Assembly (NCBI RefSeq): GCF_023159225.1
Contig: NC_063170.1
Location: forward strand, 24,392,301 to 24,456,300
Direction: 5' to 3'
Origin: Perognathus longimembris pacificus
Lineage: Eukaryota > Chordata > Mammalia > Rodentia > Heteromyidae
DNA length: 64,000 nucleotides
The notes under the pieces were generated by a model, which saw only the letters and a list, made by a program, of their open reading frames with translations, was not told the origin of the DNA and searched no databases. Below are positions 44,375-55,640 of this stretch, piece after piece. The position numbers were made by a program, and so were the translations under genes. Numbering within the stretch: position 1 is the stretch's first letter; each line of letters opens with the position of its first letter.

Positions 44375-44466
44375 GTCGGCAGCATTGGTTTTACCTGGGA
44401 TATTGTTAGAAAAATCAGAATACCAGGCCCTGCTGCACATCTGCTGGTTCAGAAACTCACTTTAAC
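44375..44466 (+). repeat. MER5-type hAT fossil
   Basis: GCAGCATTGGTTTTACCTGG, GATATTGTTAGAAAAATCAG, AATACCAGGCCC and GGTTCAGAAACTCACTTTAA keep the MER5 order. Confidence 0.65.
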
Positions 44467-44564
44467 AAAGTACATTTACGTAAACGTTGATATTTAAGAA
44501 GGCTATCCTGCTGGCACAGACCTGGCATGAAGGAATTTTTCCTTTGTCACAAAACTGCAATCCT

Positions 44565-44779
44565 GGACTGGGAATGTGGCTTAGCAGTAGAGTGCTTGCC
44601 TAGCATGCACGAAACCCTGGGTTCAATTCCTCAGCACCACATATATAGAAAAAGCCAGAAGTGGCGCTGTGGCTCAAGTGGAAGAGTGCTAACCTTGAGC
44701 AAAAAGAAGCCAGGGGCAGTGCTCAGGCCCTGAGTCCAAGCACTAGGACTGGCAAAAAACAAAAAAAACAAAAACAAAA
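44565..44779 (+). repeat. Dimeric tRNA-derived SINE
   Basis: Left monomer GGACTGGGAATGTGGCTTAG with B box GGGTTCAATTCC, linker CACATATATAGAAAAAGCCA, right monomer GGCTCAAGTGGAAGAGTGCT, and an impure A-rich tail. Flanks share CAATCCT only. Confidence 0.92.
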
Positions 44780-46515
44780 TCAGGGGTGGGGGAGGGGAAC
44801 AATCCTTTGTTGTTCTACCTAAGTGATAGAAATAAACACTCATTTTTAATAAAATTATGTGATGCTTCACTGGTATAGATTCATGCTCCTAGTGAGCAGA
44901 GCTTGGCCAACTCATAGCGGTCAGCTTAGGTTTTAATTCCCCACCTGACTGTGTGCTCTATAGCTGGGACATGAGACTGACTACTGTGTTGCCCTACAAC
45001 CCAAACTGCCCCTAGTGAGGGACTAAGCACAACACTAACAAGAACTAAAAAATGAAAACAATAAAAAGCCCTGCCTTGAAGAAAAGATGACTTCCTCTGT
45101 CACAGCACCAAGAAGATTACGAGTTACTTCAGCAGATAGATGCAGTGAACCACTTGCCAGACACTGTGTTCAGAATCAGGAATTAAAAGATGACTGAGAT
45201 ACAATGTGCATGATATTTGAGCAGTTACACATGTGACTGGAGTTTAGGGTCCTATAGATGAGTTTATTTTTAAAGGCCAAATTGACTAAAAGTCTTGGAA
45301 AGGTCTTATGATCAAAAGACCTTATGATCTTGAAATGGTCTTATAACCTGTGTTACAGAGGCTGGAAAAAATTTAGTAGGGCCACCTGAGAGTTAGGATG
45401 TCTCAGATCACTTAAAATATGTGTCTTGTTCATAATGCCCACAGAGTCCCATTTATTTATTTTTTCACTTACTTATTTGATAGGCTTGATTTACAAAATG
45501 TACAATAGGAATTGTCAGTCAATTCATGTTTGGGTTCCATTTATTTAGCCTGGTAGAAGTATTTAGATTGCATGGCAGGGTAGGTTAGCTATTAATTATC
45601 CCCATGTTCTCCCCACACCATAAGCTCTTGGAGAGGAAGAAGGAAGCTTGTTTCATCTTTCCCATTATTACCAATTAAAGAGTGAAGGCATGGTGGGCAA
45701 TTGATCAATCCCTGATGGACAGCAAGCCCAAAGCAACCTTAACATGGTAGAGAAGACACTTCAATTCAATGAGGTTGTAACCTTAGCTCAAGCATTTTCT
45801 GTGCTGATTCAGAGCTGGTTGTTTGCCATGTCTGAACTCCAGCATTCATTTTTTTTCCTGCCAAACATAGTTATTGGGTGTCAGTTGCCCATGGTGTCTG
45901 ACTCTGCAAGTTTATGAGTCCTTCCTCCAAGATGTAAAATACCAGTAGTAGAGACAATTCTATGCTCCAGTTTTCTGGGAACAGTGTTTGAAAATTAGAC
46001 AGAGTCAACACTTTAGGATAATGTGGTAAGCCAGTCCCTGAAACGGTCAGGTAGATAATACAATCTTCTTGAGAGAGATGTTTCAGGTTCCCTGAAGTCC
46101 TTCTATCAAATGGTAATAGTAATCTATTTCCCTCTGTTGTTATTCATTCTGAATTCCATTAAATCTGAGAAGATGTAGCCTTACTAATTTTAAAAGCACC
46201 AACTGGTAATATAATTAGACTGTAACAACAACCAAAATACATTAACACTAGATTAAAAATAACAGCATCTCCTTATAAGACATGGGACAGCCAAGCTGCT
46301 CAAAGCCCTGGCACTGATGACACGGAATGTCAAAGGGTCTTATAAATTGAGTACAGAAGGCCCCAGGGGTGCTCACTCACTTGAAATACCCCCCATGCTA
46401 GAGAGGTGTAGCATTGCCCCTGGGCCTGGTGTTTCTCAGGCTGGCCATTTCCTTACAGATACACAAAGAATGTTCATTTTGACCTCCAGCCTGGCTGATA
46501 AAGGTCATGTTCAGC
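44780..46515. other. Unique non-coding DNA
   Basis: Start of a 3-kb repeat-poor block. No gene found. An open frame of 69 codons at 46317-46526 has no family features. Confidence 0.35.
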
Positions 46516-46529
46516 ATGAAATATGAGTA

Positions 46530-47480
46530 TGTGTATAGTAAGCTCTGTATTTATATGATTTCCTGAAGCCTGCAGATAAATAATGATAATTGCAAATGGC
46601 CAATGTGCTTTGGTAGGCATGAAATACTGTATATAATTCTTAATATATGTCCAAATGCTTCTTGTGATAAGCAGTCTTCAGTTACCTGAAATTGGGGCCT
46701 TTGAGCATTTGGCAATTGACGTATTAATTATGAGACCTGCCTGTAAATCTTTCTGAGGATGAGGTTAAAGGAGGGTGATCTGAAGCCACCCTAGGGGTGC
46801 AGCATGGCTGACATTGGAATAGAGACAGAAGCCTGGTGTTCTTCTTTCCCCATCCCATTTCAGCCTCCTCGTTTCTGGCAGCCTCAACTGCATGTATGTT
46901 AAACCTCATTTAAATCTCAACAACATTTGGTCCAATGTGATTGTACCTGTACCTGGCAGGTCCATCCTCCAACCTGGCTGTTATCTCCTCCTTGGCCTCC
47001 TGCAACCGAGGACATGTAGCTCCTTATGATCTGCTGAACATTAATATTCACTAACTTGCTCCAGGGAGTTATGCTTCATCGAGCACATTTTCACCTGAAA
47101 GGAGTTGTTTAATATAAACATTTGGTTAATATTCTGTACATTTGAAAGTATTTTTATCAGCATCGGTGTAGGACCAAAAGTCATTTAAATTCAATGGGAA
47201 CTGATTATGCGCCAAGAATTGGTCCTTTCCAAAGAGTGTGTTTTCTCCCAATATAATGTATACATTATAAAACTCACTTACACGCTTGATGGGAACACTT
47301 TGTGGACAAACAGCCCTGCATTTCATCTGAACTGCGTATTCATCAGCCCTGATGCTGCTATTAAATGAGAAAAATATTATACAATATTGCATTAAAACTG
47401 TCTAAATATAATTATCAACATCTCTGGAGTGATAATAATTATCATAACAAGAGCTCATCAGAGAAAACATGATTTGATAA
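46530..47480. promoter_or_regulatory. Repeat-free, enhancer-like block
   Basis: About 950 bp with no SINE, LINE or microsatellite. Dense words include GATAATTGCAAATGGCC, GGCAATTGACGTATTAATTA, ACATTAATATTCACTAA, GGAACTGATTATGCGCCAAG and a TGATAATAATTATCA palindrome at 47432-47446. Homeodomain, CRE-like (TGACGT) and octamer-like cores occur together, and CpGs such as CATCGAGC, CATCGGTG and TGCGTATTC are kept. A developmental enhancer is the working guess. Confidence 0.35.
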
Positions 47481-47825
47481 GGATCTTATGCTAGTGTGTT
47501 CCTGCCCCCTTGAAGGAAGAGGCCTTAGTAACTCTCCTGTTTTATCTTCTAAAGGAATCCTGGCTCTCTGAACTCCTCTTGTGGCCCCTCTGGAAGTTCC
47601 TTTATCCATGTCTCTGTGAAATTTATTAACCCAAAGAGTTTCTAGATAGGGAGCATGAGCAGCACTGAGAAGGTTGAAATTGATGAATGGAAAAATAGAT
47701 GTTTACCTGGCAACTGAATTTTCTTTTGAATTATGCCTCACACATTAGGATAAAACGTCTTCATCTTAGATGGTGGGTTTTTTTCTACTAAAGGACCCCA
47801 TTGAATACTGATACATCCTTTAAAT
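47481..47825. other. Unique non-coding DNA
   Basis: No gene or repeat recognised. Confidence 0.35.
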
Positions 47826-47906
47826 TCTGTTTCAATACTGGGAGTTGAACCCAGGGCCTCATGTAGGCATGAGCTCTATACCATTGAGCCATTGAGCCAC
47901 ATCCTT
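47826..47906 (-). repeat. ID-like SINE monomer, reverse strand
   Basis: GAGTTGAACCCAGGGCCTCA is the reversed B-box region. ATACCATTGAGCCATTGAGC has a small duplicated CATTGAGC within the reversed A-box side. Confidence 0.75.
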
Positions 47907-48009
47907 AGCTTTTGGGTTTTGTTTGTTTGTTTTTTTAGTGAAAAATCCAGCTTATTATAGAGCAGATAATCAACCTCTGCACAGGTATAGGAATATGTAT
48001 ATGAAAAAA

Positions 48010-48500
48010 AACCCAAATGAAATCTGACGTGGCCATCATTCAGATTCTGGATCAAGACTTGGTAAAAGCTCATTCATAGTGCTGGACAATCATATTCTCA
48101 AGTGTAACTGGAATTAGTTAAATTGTTATGCTGTATAGCATTCCAATCATAAATTGGATTATTTATCCATTCTAGTTTTATTATGCATTTTGGAACATAC
48201 CTTCGTTAGGTCACAGTATTTGTGTTTCCTTGGTGTTCTTGGATAGTGTTCCACCATTTTCTGAAATGATGTCCCTGGTGTACATTGTACAGCAGAATAA
48301 AAGAATCCTGGTTGGCCCATTTAAAAAAAAAATCCATGCTTGTAAATTGGACCCAGTGGTAGGTATATAGTGATACCTTAATTTGTATTTCTGTGGTATA
48401 AATGAGGTTTTCCTTTTGACTCATAAACATACTGTTTGGAATTGTCCTGTGAAATGTATATTCCAGTTCTTCTGTAGTAGGTTATCTGATTTGATTCCCT
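48010..48500 (-). mobile_element. Ancient L1M fragment, reverse strand
   Basis: ATTTATCCATTCTAGTTTTA and GTAGGTATATAGTGATACCT, TAATTTGTATTTCTGTGGTA then GTGAAATGTATATTCCAGTT follow the reverse of the old L1 ORF2 region that reads as fossil words on the forward strand near 600-1100. Heavily diverged, limits approximate. Confidence 0.45.
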
Positions 48501-49390
48501 GAAGGAGATTGGAAGGTCTACCATGTGTCTTCAAAGAAAGTATTTGACAACCTGATGGAGATCTTTGGCATAAATAGCACAGAGGAATTAGTTTAGTCCC
48601 ATATTCCTGGCCTTCCAATGACAGTAAAAAAAACAGGGATTACTTGGAAGGGCCTTGGGCCTTGGGGACGTAGCTCATCATCGAAGGTCCTTTCCTTGGA
48701 GTTGAACTGCTTTGGAAGGGCAATGACTCCTTCAAGGATCATTTAGATTGAAGCAAGAGGGAACTGATAATGTACACCACAGAGTTGGAGAAAATGGTGA
48801 ATTCCCATATGAGCAAATAGCCAGCTTACTCACAGGACCCTGGAGGAACACCAAAACCTGATCTCTGGGACACTCAGAACCCTCGTTAGTGTTTTGGCAG
48901 TGGGGATGCTCCAGTTCAAACTGGCAAGATAATCACATACAGATTGTTGCCTTGAGCCAGACCATGAAGCAGCCAGCCTGAAATTCCTTATGGTGAGGAG
49001 AATTTGGGCAAGAATGTGTCCACACGGTGCAGATGTCTTTGCACTCGTGATCATCTAGGATGATTTATTTTCTACAATTAACCTATTTGTGATTCCAGAA
49101 TCTACATGCTACCTTAATACGTCTCGAGTTCCAGCTTGCTAAGAAAGGTCCCTAGTTGCCTCTGGTATCTGTTTTCGACTATTGATCTCTCCCAAATCAC
49201 TGCCTATGCCATTTCTTAATGTACAGAGAGGGGGCTTTATTCAGGATAGGTGTTTATCAGGAACCGTAAGCTGGTATGTAAGAAGCATTTCCAGGTCAGT
49301 CTGTTTGAAAGCCATGGATGGCTGTGGTGTGCATTAGGTATCAGGCTCAGAGCAGAGGCTCACATGAGACCTGAGTGGTCATTGAGTCTT
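48501..49390. other. Unique non-coding DNA
   Basis: No gene or repeat recognised. Confidence 0.35.
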
Positions 49391-49407
49391 GGGCTAGGGG
49401 GCGCTGG
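49391..49407 (+). promoter_or_regulatory. CTCF-like motif
   Basis: GGGCTAGGGGGCGCTGG matches the strong half of the CTCF core (SYAGRKGGCRS), differing only at the leading CCA. It lies in unique DNA and keeps its CpG. Confidence 0.35.
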
Positions 49408-49598
49408 TGCAGTACCCTCTGCTCGCTCCTTCAAGATGGAATCAGTTGGCCTGAAGCTGAACATACCATAACCCAGAAACCATTCCCTCCATTACGGCAA
49501 CTGGAGAATCAGTATACAATTATGGCTTGGACTCAGTTAGTGAATGCACAATGGCACAATACATATTGATAGGTTTGACTGTCGGTTTACTTGCTTTT

Positions 49599-49826
49599 TT
49601 TGTTTGTTTGTTTTTTGCTTTTTGTTTTTTTGGCCAGTCCTGGGCCTTGAACTCAGGGCCTGAGCACTGTCCCTGGCTTCTTTTTGCTCAAGGCTAGCAC
49701 TCTGCCACTTGAGCCACAGTGCCATTTCTGGCCATTTTCTGTATATGTGGTGCTGGGGAATCGAACCCAGGGCCTCATGTATACAAGGCAAGCACACTTG
49801 CCACTAGGCCATATCTCCAGCCCCCT
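49599..49826 (-). repeat. Dimeric SINE with TSD, reverse strand
   Basis: A long T/G-rich tail (TTTGTTTGTTTG) precedes the right monomer in reverse (GGCCAGTCCTGGGCCTTGAA) and the left monomer (GGGGAATCGAACCCAGGGCC). GGTTTACTTGCTTTT at 49584-49598 and 49827-49841 is an exact 15-bp duplication. Confidence 0.95.
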
Positions 49827-50042
49827 GGTTTACTTGCTTTTTAAAACATTGGGAATAGCAGTAGAGAATTAATTCCTTTTCCTTAAGCACTTGTCTCAAG
49901 TCTTTCTGTGGAGCTGGATTCTTGGAGTTTCTAACTTCTTCCACTTAATTTCTATACCAGCTTCTTCAGGGAACCACATTTCCTTTCTAAATTTGTGGAA
50001 TGTAATTCATCTTTGTGTTATTGTTTAGTTGATCTCTTTTTT

Positions 50043-50254
50043 ATGGTGCCAGTAGTGGGGTTTGAATTCAGGGCCTAGGTGGTGTCCGTGAACTTTTTTT
50101 ACCCAAGCCTGATGCTCTAGTGCTTGTGCTACACCTCTACTTTTGCCTGTGAATCTCATAGACTTTTTTTCTTAGGCTGGCTTCAAAGCCCAGTTCTCAC
50201 ATCTCAGGCTCCTGAGTAGCTATAATTACAGGCATGAGCTGTGGGCATCTGGAT
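50043..50254 (-). repeat. Composite SINE (7SL-like head + right monomer), reverse
   Basis: CAGTAGTGGGGTTTGAATTC is a diverged right monomer in reverse. AGGCTCCTGAGTAGCTATAA and TTACAGGCATGAGCTGTGG are the head. Confidence 0.65.
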
Positions 50255-51422
50255 TGGTTCATCTTTGAATGCATCGGGTCTCATTCAGTTTTCTCCTAAA
50301 GATCTTTGCAGCTGATTGACCAGATTATTGTTAAATTCCATACCCAAGGAGTAAGGAGGGGATGAGAAGTCTTGCCCCAATACATCTGACACCTATAGAC
50401 TAAACAATTTGACTCAGCAATGATGGACATACCAGAGGCATGGATTCTGCCTTTTCTGTTAAGGGCAGATTTCTAAGTTTAGCTCCTTTGTTCTTTTTGG
50501 TAACTAGCTCTCCTAGCTCAACCTTGGGGGTATTTGTGACTCATTGTCTATATCAAAGTAGTTTTCAACACATAACAATGGTTGGAAAGGGAAGAAAAAA
50601 AAGGCACAGAGAGATTTTCTGTGAGAAAGCATTGCCAGGGGCTGTTTCTTCAGACTTCACCTAACCTTATTCTGAGGTGGGGGGGGGGGAACAAGCAGCA
50701 AAGGAAAGTTGCTATAGAGGGTACAAATAGGAGACCTGAAATCTGGTTTTCACTTGTGTCCTTCTGCAGCTGCCTGCAGCCCCCCTCCAGGGGCAGGGTA
50801 GCACAGGCTGGGGGTGGGGGGGTGCATATGGCCTTTCTGCCTGGACTTGTTCCTCAGAGTTACAGAAGTGTGCCAGGCTCAGTTGTATTCTCCATTAGCA
50901 TTTTAATTTCACTTCAGATGGCACAGCTCTGCAGATGGACTGGTTTTCTGGCTTTTGTTTATTGTATAAGTGACAAGCATGAGGGCATTTTTAAGAAGTG
51001 AAAAAATACTGTGAAGTTGTAAAAAAAAAAAAAAAAGTCAACTTATCCTTGCCAAACCCTGAAGAATGTGACAGGAGAGATGGCCCTGGAAAGGAACTGC
51101 AGATATCTCTAATATCACAGGGCTCTAAAGTCTTCATAGAATCAAATTGGAGTGGTTTAGTGGAGACCTAAAGATTTCGACTTGACCTTGAACTTGTCTC
51201 TCTGTCCTTGCTACACAGGATGTGGCTCATTTGGTTTTCTTGAAAGTCTCTCAGTTAGCTTTTTCTTCATGGCAATGACTTTCAGAGGTTGTCAGCAGCA
51301 CTTGGAGATCTTAATGTCCCCCCTGGGCATCCTGGTGAGCCAGTCAGCTGCTCTGTCTTACAAAACTACTTTAGACAGCGAAGGGTTTCTGTCTCAAGAA
51401 TCTACCACTCCTTGAGTTTTCC
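50255..51422. other. Unique non-coding DNA
   Basis: No gene recognised. A 139-codon forward frame at 50582-51001 crosses a run of ten or more G and has no family features. A16 at about 51021-51036 lacks an evident retroelement body. Confidence 0.35.
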
Positions 51423-51469
51423 TGTGTGTGTATGAGTGTCTGTGTGTGTGCGGGGGGGGGGGGGGGGGG
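51423..51469. repeat. (TG)n followed by an 18-G run
   Basis: TG alternation ends in 18 consecutive G (51452-51469), able to form G-quadruplexes and prone to sequencing and replication slippage. It is next to a reverse-strand composite SINE. Confidence 0.95.
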
Positions 51470-51476
51470 AGGTGGC

Positions 51477-51692
51477 TGGGATTTGAACATAGGGACTGGG
51501 TGCAGTTGGTTCACTTTTTGCTCAAAGTTGGTGCTTTACCACTTGAGCCACAACTTTACTTTCAGCATTTTGCTGGATAACTGATGATAAGAGTCTCATT
51601 GACTTCCCAGTTGGGCTAGCTATGAACTGATATCCTCAGATCTCAGCCTCCTTAGTAGCTACATCATAAGCATGAGGCATTGGTGCCAGGCA
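51477..51692 (-). repeat. Composite SINE (7SL-like head + right monomer), reverse
   Basis: CAAAGTTGGTGCTTTACCAC and TTGAGCCACAACTTTACTTT form the right monomer, CTGATGATAAGAGTCTC the linker, and CAGCCTCCTTAGTAGCTACA the head, all in reverse. Confidence 0.7.
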
Positions 51693-52399
51693 CACCTTGA
51701 ATTTCTGTACTGATACATTTACATCATACTTCCATGCATTTTCATTTATAAGATGGGCATATAAATTAATAATTTCTTCATGGGAGATCTATAAAGTAGA
51801 ATGACAACTTGGGGGATGAGAAGCATAGAAACCTATCGAATAAAGATTCTCATTCCCTACACATGGGATATATTCCAAAACTTTGCTTCTTGTTTGGTCT
51901 TTATTGAGACTTACAGAGATGTGTACAGTTTAAGTCAGGGATGGCCAATAGTTGTTCAATATACTTCCAGTCACCAGTCCAAAGTTCAAGACAGACATCA
52001 CTCACTAATGAAACACACACCAGTTTAGAATCCTCCTTAGGCACACACAGGATCTACAAGTTGGTAGGAGTTGTGTGGTTGTGTGTGCCCTCCTGGTGTG
52101 TGTCCTCCTGGTGTGGGCACATCCAGTAGTGTGGTTCCCCTTTCAAAGTGAATGGCCAGGCATTAAGAACAATTGTCCTCTAGAAGCTATAAGTATGTAA
52201 TTCTTCTTACCAATCATCTTCCTCTTCCATCTGCTTCTAGATACAACACTGCAAGCTCAGGAGGGGCACCTCGTGCAAGCAATTTCGTTTGTATCTCCAT
52301 CTCATTCTAGGCCACCTCTTTGAGCCTTGTATCTTGCATTCATCAGGAGTTAGGGTTGGTGTCTTGTGGCTCTTCTTCCAATCCCTAGCTGAGTCTTCT
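51693..52399. other. Unique non-coding DNA
   Basis: No gene recognised. GTGTGCCCTCCTGGTGTGTG (52083-52102) and its near copy just downstream form a small tandem repeat of about 17 bp. Confidence 0.35.
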
Positions 52400-52925
52400 A
52401 TCCACGGGAGGCAGAATCTTCATCTTCAGAGAGGATAATTCCCATGATTCATGTCCCCAGGTGCTCACACTCTTTACTCTTTGACTGACTTCCATGCTAT
52501 GACAAAGGAAAAGGGATTTTGATACAAAATTAGTTTCTCAACTTGGTTAATTTTTTTTTCAGTTAAACACAAGCAAGAGTATCATCAGAGAAGTTCTTTC
52601 TTCATGAAGGAAGAAAGCAATTCTCTTACTGGCCTTTAAGATCACACAGCAGCTATCCTGTGACCTGCCATGGGGACAGTCATATGGTAAAGACACTGAA
52701 CACAACCTCAAGCAATCCTGGCCAAGAGGAGGCTGCAAGATGGCTACCTCATGCCCTAAAGCCCAACAATGTGATGGGCTTGGAGGTGCACATTTCTCTG
52801 GTTGAGTCTCCAGATGAATAACTCCTTGTGGTTCGCCTCATGTTTAGACTTTGTGCCGTGGAACCTATGAGATAATTCATTTGTGCCATTTTAAGACCCT
52901 GAGTTGGTAGCAATCATTTTGTTGT
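52400..52925 (+). mobile_element. Possible ancient LTR-like fossil
   Basis: The end GAACCTATGAGATAATTCAT, GTGCCATTTTAAGACCCTGA, GTTGGTAGCAATC resembles old ERVL-class LTR 3' ends. The rest is unrecognised. Tentative. Confidence 0.25.
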
Positions 52926-53099
52926 TGTTACTCAGGGATACAAAAGTGATATGCCAGGCCAGATGCAAACCAGTGTACAAGACTGTATCTTTTGTCTTTT
53001 CTTCTGTCCTGCAAGAGCAGCAACTACATCCATTAACTTTGAGACTCTTGATTTTTTTTTCCATAGAAAAGTTAATACAGAATAATTTGCTCTTCTACA

Positions 53100-53432
53100 T
53101 CTATAGGTTCTGCACCTACGGCTTCAACCAAACACAGCTCAGTATTTGAGAACAAATTGCAGTTATCAAACACGTGCAAACTTTTCTTTCTTGTCATTAT
53201 TCCCTATACAATATAGTAAAATAGCAATTTGCATATCATTTACATTGTATTAGTTGTTATAAGTAAACAAGAGATGATTTAAAGTGGATAGTAGTGAAGC
53301 GGTGTAATAGTTATATTTAAATACTATGAAATTTTCTATAAACATCTTGCACATCCTTGGATTTTGGTATATGAAATGGGTCCTTAAACCAATTGCTCCT
53401 GCAATCAATCCTACTTAGGGAAGGTTGATTGT
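53100..53432. mobile_element. Tigger-type (Tc1/mariner) DNA-transposon fossil
   Basis: TTCTGCACCTACGGCTTCAA, then CTTGTCATTATTCCCTATAC, AATTTGCATATCATTTACAT, GTATTAGTTGTTATAAGTAA and AGATGATTTAAAGTGGA, and finally TTGGATTTTGGTATATGAAA match, in order, an abundant Tigger-class non-autonomous element. A second diverged copy is at 54665-54965. No transposase is coded. Confidence 0.65.
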
Positions 53433-54059
53433 ACCACGACAACAACAAAAACTGTTGTAATACCAGGGAATTAAGGAAATTGAAGAACCTTAGGTGTCAT
53501 GGTGATGTGTCACCTGCCATTTCTAGTCCAAATGAATCTCTGAAGAGACTGGATAAACTCTAGTTCTCTTCTTTACTCCAAGTAGTGAGACCTCAAAAAG
53601 GCTTGCTTAGAGATGGAATAGATACGGTCTCTGCCTTAGAAAATCCCCAGTGATGTTATGGGATGAGCCCTATTTTACAAGGAGTTGTCCTTCAGAAATT
53701 CCTGCTTTTCCAGGGGTTTAGGCTATTGGTCTTCCCCCCTGGCCTCCACCCATACACTTTCTCTCTACAAACCTCACCTTCTTCAGAAGAGAGATTGTCT
53801 TCTTCCTGGAATTTTGTAGGAAACAAGCTGTATTAATCACAATTTGAAGTATTGTAGACACAAGTCTGCCTTCTCACTATGTATTGTTTGTGCTTGGCAA
53901 TTTATCACAGATAAATATTTATCATAGATTTTGTTTACAGTGAGTAAAAGAAAGCCCTCCCTCTTCTTTTGAAATGGTATTGTAACTCTCATTTTTGTTT
54001 GGGGGATTTTATGAAATTATCCTACAAAATGGGACATCCATGTACAAGAGCTTTACCCC
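53433..54059. other. Unique non-coding DNA
   Basis: No gene or repeat recognised. Confidence 0.35.
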
Positions 54060-54165
54060 CTTTATAAGATTGTGGTAGAGATTGAGTGAGGAAATAGAGA
54101 TGAGAAGTTCTTCACATGGCAAAGCACAAATTATGTGCTTAGTAGATCCTAGCCATTATTATCAC
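54060..54165 (+). repeat. MIR SINE fossil
   Basis: GGTAGAGATTGAGTGAGGAA, CATGGCAAAGCACAAATTAT and GTGCTTAGTAGATCC resemble the MIR 3' end. Confidence 0.5.
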
Positions 54166-54664
54166 ACTCACTTTGAGACACCTATTAAGGACACAGAACT
54201 TTGTAGGAGTTTTAAGTAAGGAAGTCTAAGTGCTGGTGAACCAGTTGCTGATGTCACAATCAAGATTCTTAGACAAAACATCACCATGGCACCTGGTCAT
54301 TTGGGGTGGGTGGGGCTTGGAAGACAGAATATAAATTGGAAGGGCTTGAACTTTCTGATAGTAACAGCCAAAATTTGCCATTCAAGAGGAGCTTAACCCA
54401 GAGAGGTAGGTGCGAGGGTTGATACATGGTGCTGTTTGTGGGTTAAATGAGGAAGGAAGGGAAGAAAGTTGAATAGATAATTTTAAAATTTCAGAATCAA
54501 GAAAATCTAATCTGGGAATGCCAGTTGCTTGTGAAGATAAATAGATTATGGGTGAAGGGTACCTTAAAAATGCCAAAAACTGGACAGAATTTAAGTCTTG
54601 TCAGACTGTCTCCTCCTCCTGGGCATGCAGAAGGCATAGCAGGTAATTAAATCAAATTTCTAAT
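54166..54664. other. Unique non-coding DNA
   Basis: No gene or repeat recognised. Confidence 0.35.
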
Positions 54665-54965
54665 TTTGTATACAAAGTGAACCCTTTTGACCCATGGGTT
54701 CCATTAACCAATCATGGACCAAAAACATTTGGGGGAAAAAGTCTTTTCTGAAAACACAAATACTTTTTTTTTCTTGTCCTTATTTCCTAAACAATACAGT
54801 GCGATAATGATTTACATAGCATTGACATCATGTTCAGCATTGTAAATAACCTACAGATAATGTAAAGTACAAAGAAAGATGTATATATGTTGCATACCAT
54901 TTTATAGAGGGGACTGGAGGAGTACCACAGGTTTTGGTTTGGGGAGCTGTTAATTCCCCAGATCT
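54665..54965. mobile_element. Second Tigger-type fossil, same orientation
   Basis: ACCCATGGGTTCCATTAACC, CTTGTCCTTATTTCCTAAAC, AATACAGTGCGATAATGATT, TACATAGCATTGACATC and CCATTTTATAGAGGGGACTG parallel the copy at 53.1 kb, with the same element order and strand. Confidence 0.6.
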
Positions 54966-55325
54966 TAAGGGTGATGATATACACACATGTGAGTGAACAC
55001 ACAGAACACCTCCACATGCTTAAAATGCTACTGAAAATAGAGGCGTCATAGCTGACCATAGCCTTGATGTGTGTTTTACAGTCACAGATCATAGGTAAGC
55101 TCCACATGAGCTGCCTTGCATGCTGATTTTTCTGCCACTTGGCCTGTACACTCTGTGTTTTACATTTTTATCTGTTTTTTTTTTTTTTAATGAAAATGTC
55201 ATCTTTTCCCCAGGGTCCTTCTGATCACAGCATCTTGAGTTCCTGTCACCAGCTGAAATTCAGCTGAACTAGTGCTTGAAGTATAAGAATATTCTTCATA
55301 ACCCCAGAGTGATTGAGAGACCTTT
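54966..55325. other. Unique non-coding DNA
   Basis: No gene or repeat recognised. A T-run (T12) is at about 55176-55188. Confidence 0.35.
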
Positions 55326-55329
55326 TGGA

Positions 55330-55640
55330 GGAAGATGAGATACCCAGAGGCCATAAAGGAAACGGCTGAAGGATTTGACCACGTTCAAATGAAAAGCTTT
55401 GGTTCAGCAAAACACCAGGCACAAATTCCAAAGATAAAATTCACACTGGAGAAGTCCGTTCTCTTAACACACCTGACAATTCATAAACAGCAACTACAGT
55501 CCAACTTTAAAAATGAACAAAATGGAGGTAAAAGAGACAATGTGAAGTAAGTTGCAGTGACAGCAGACCTAGAAATACCCAGCAACCCCACAGAAGTCTG
55601 TTTCATCTTATAAAGATGGAATATGAAAGCTTAGCAAAGA
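55330..55640 (+). mobile_element. Possible L1M (ORF2) fragment
   Basis: TTTGACCACGTTCAAATGAA, AAGCTTTGGTTCAGCAAAAC and a Lys-rich continuation resemble the ORF2 region found near 130-180 in old L1s. Diverged. Confidence 0.35.

Noticed and set aside
50582..51001. 139-codon forward frame
   Set aside because: Crosses a long G run, no family motif, no splice or promoter context.
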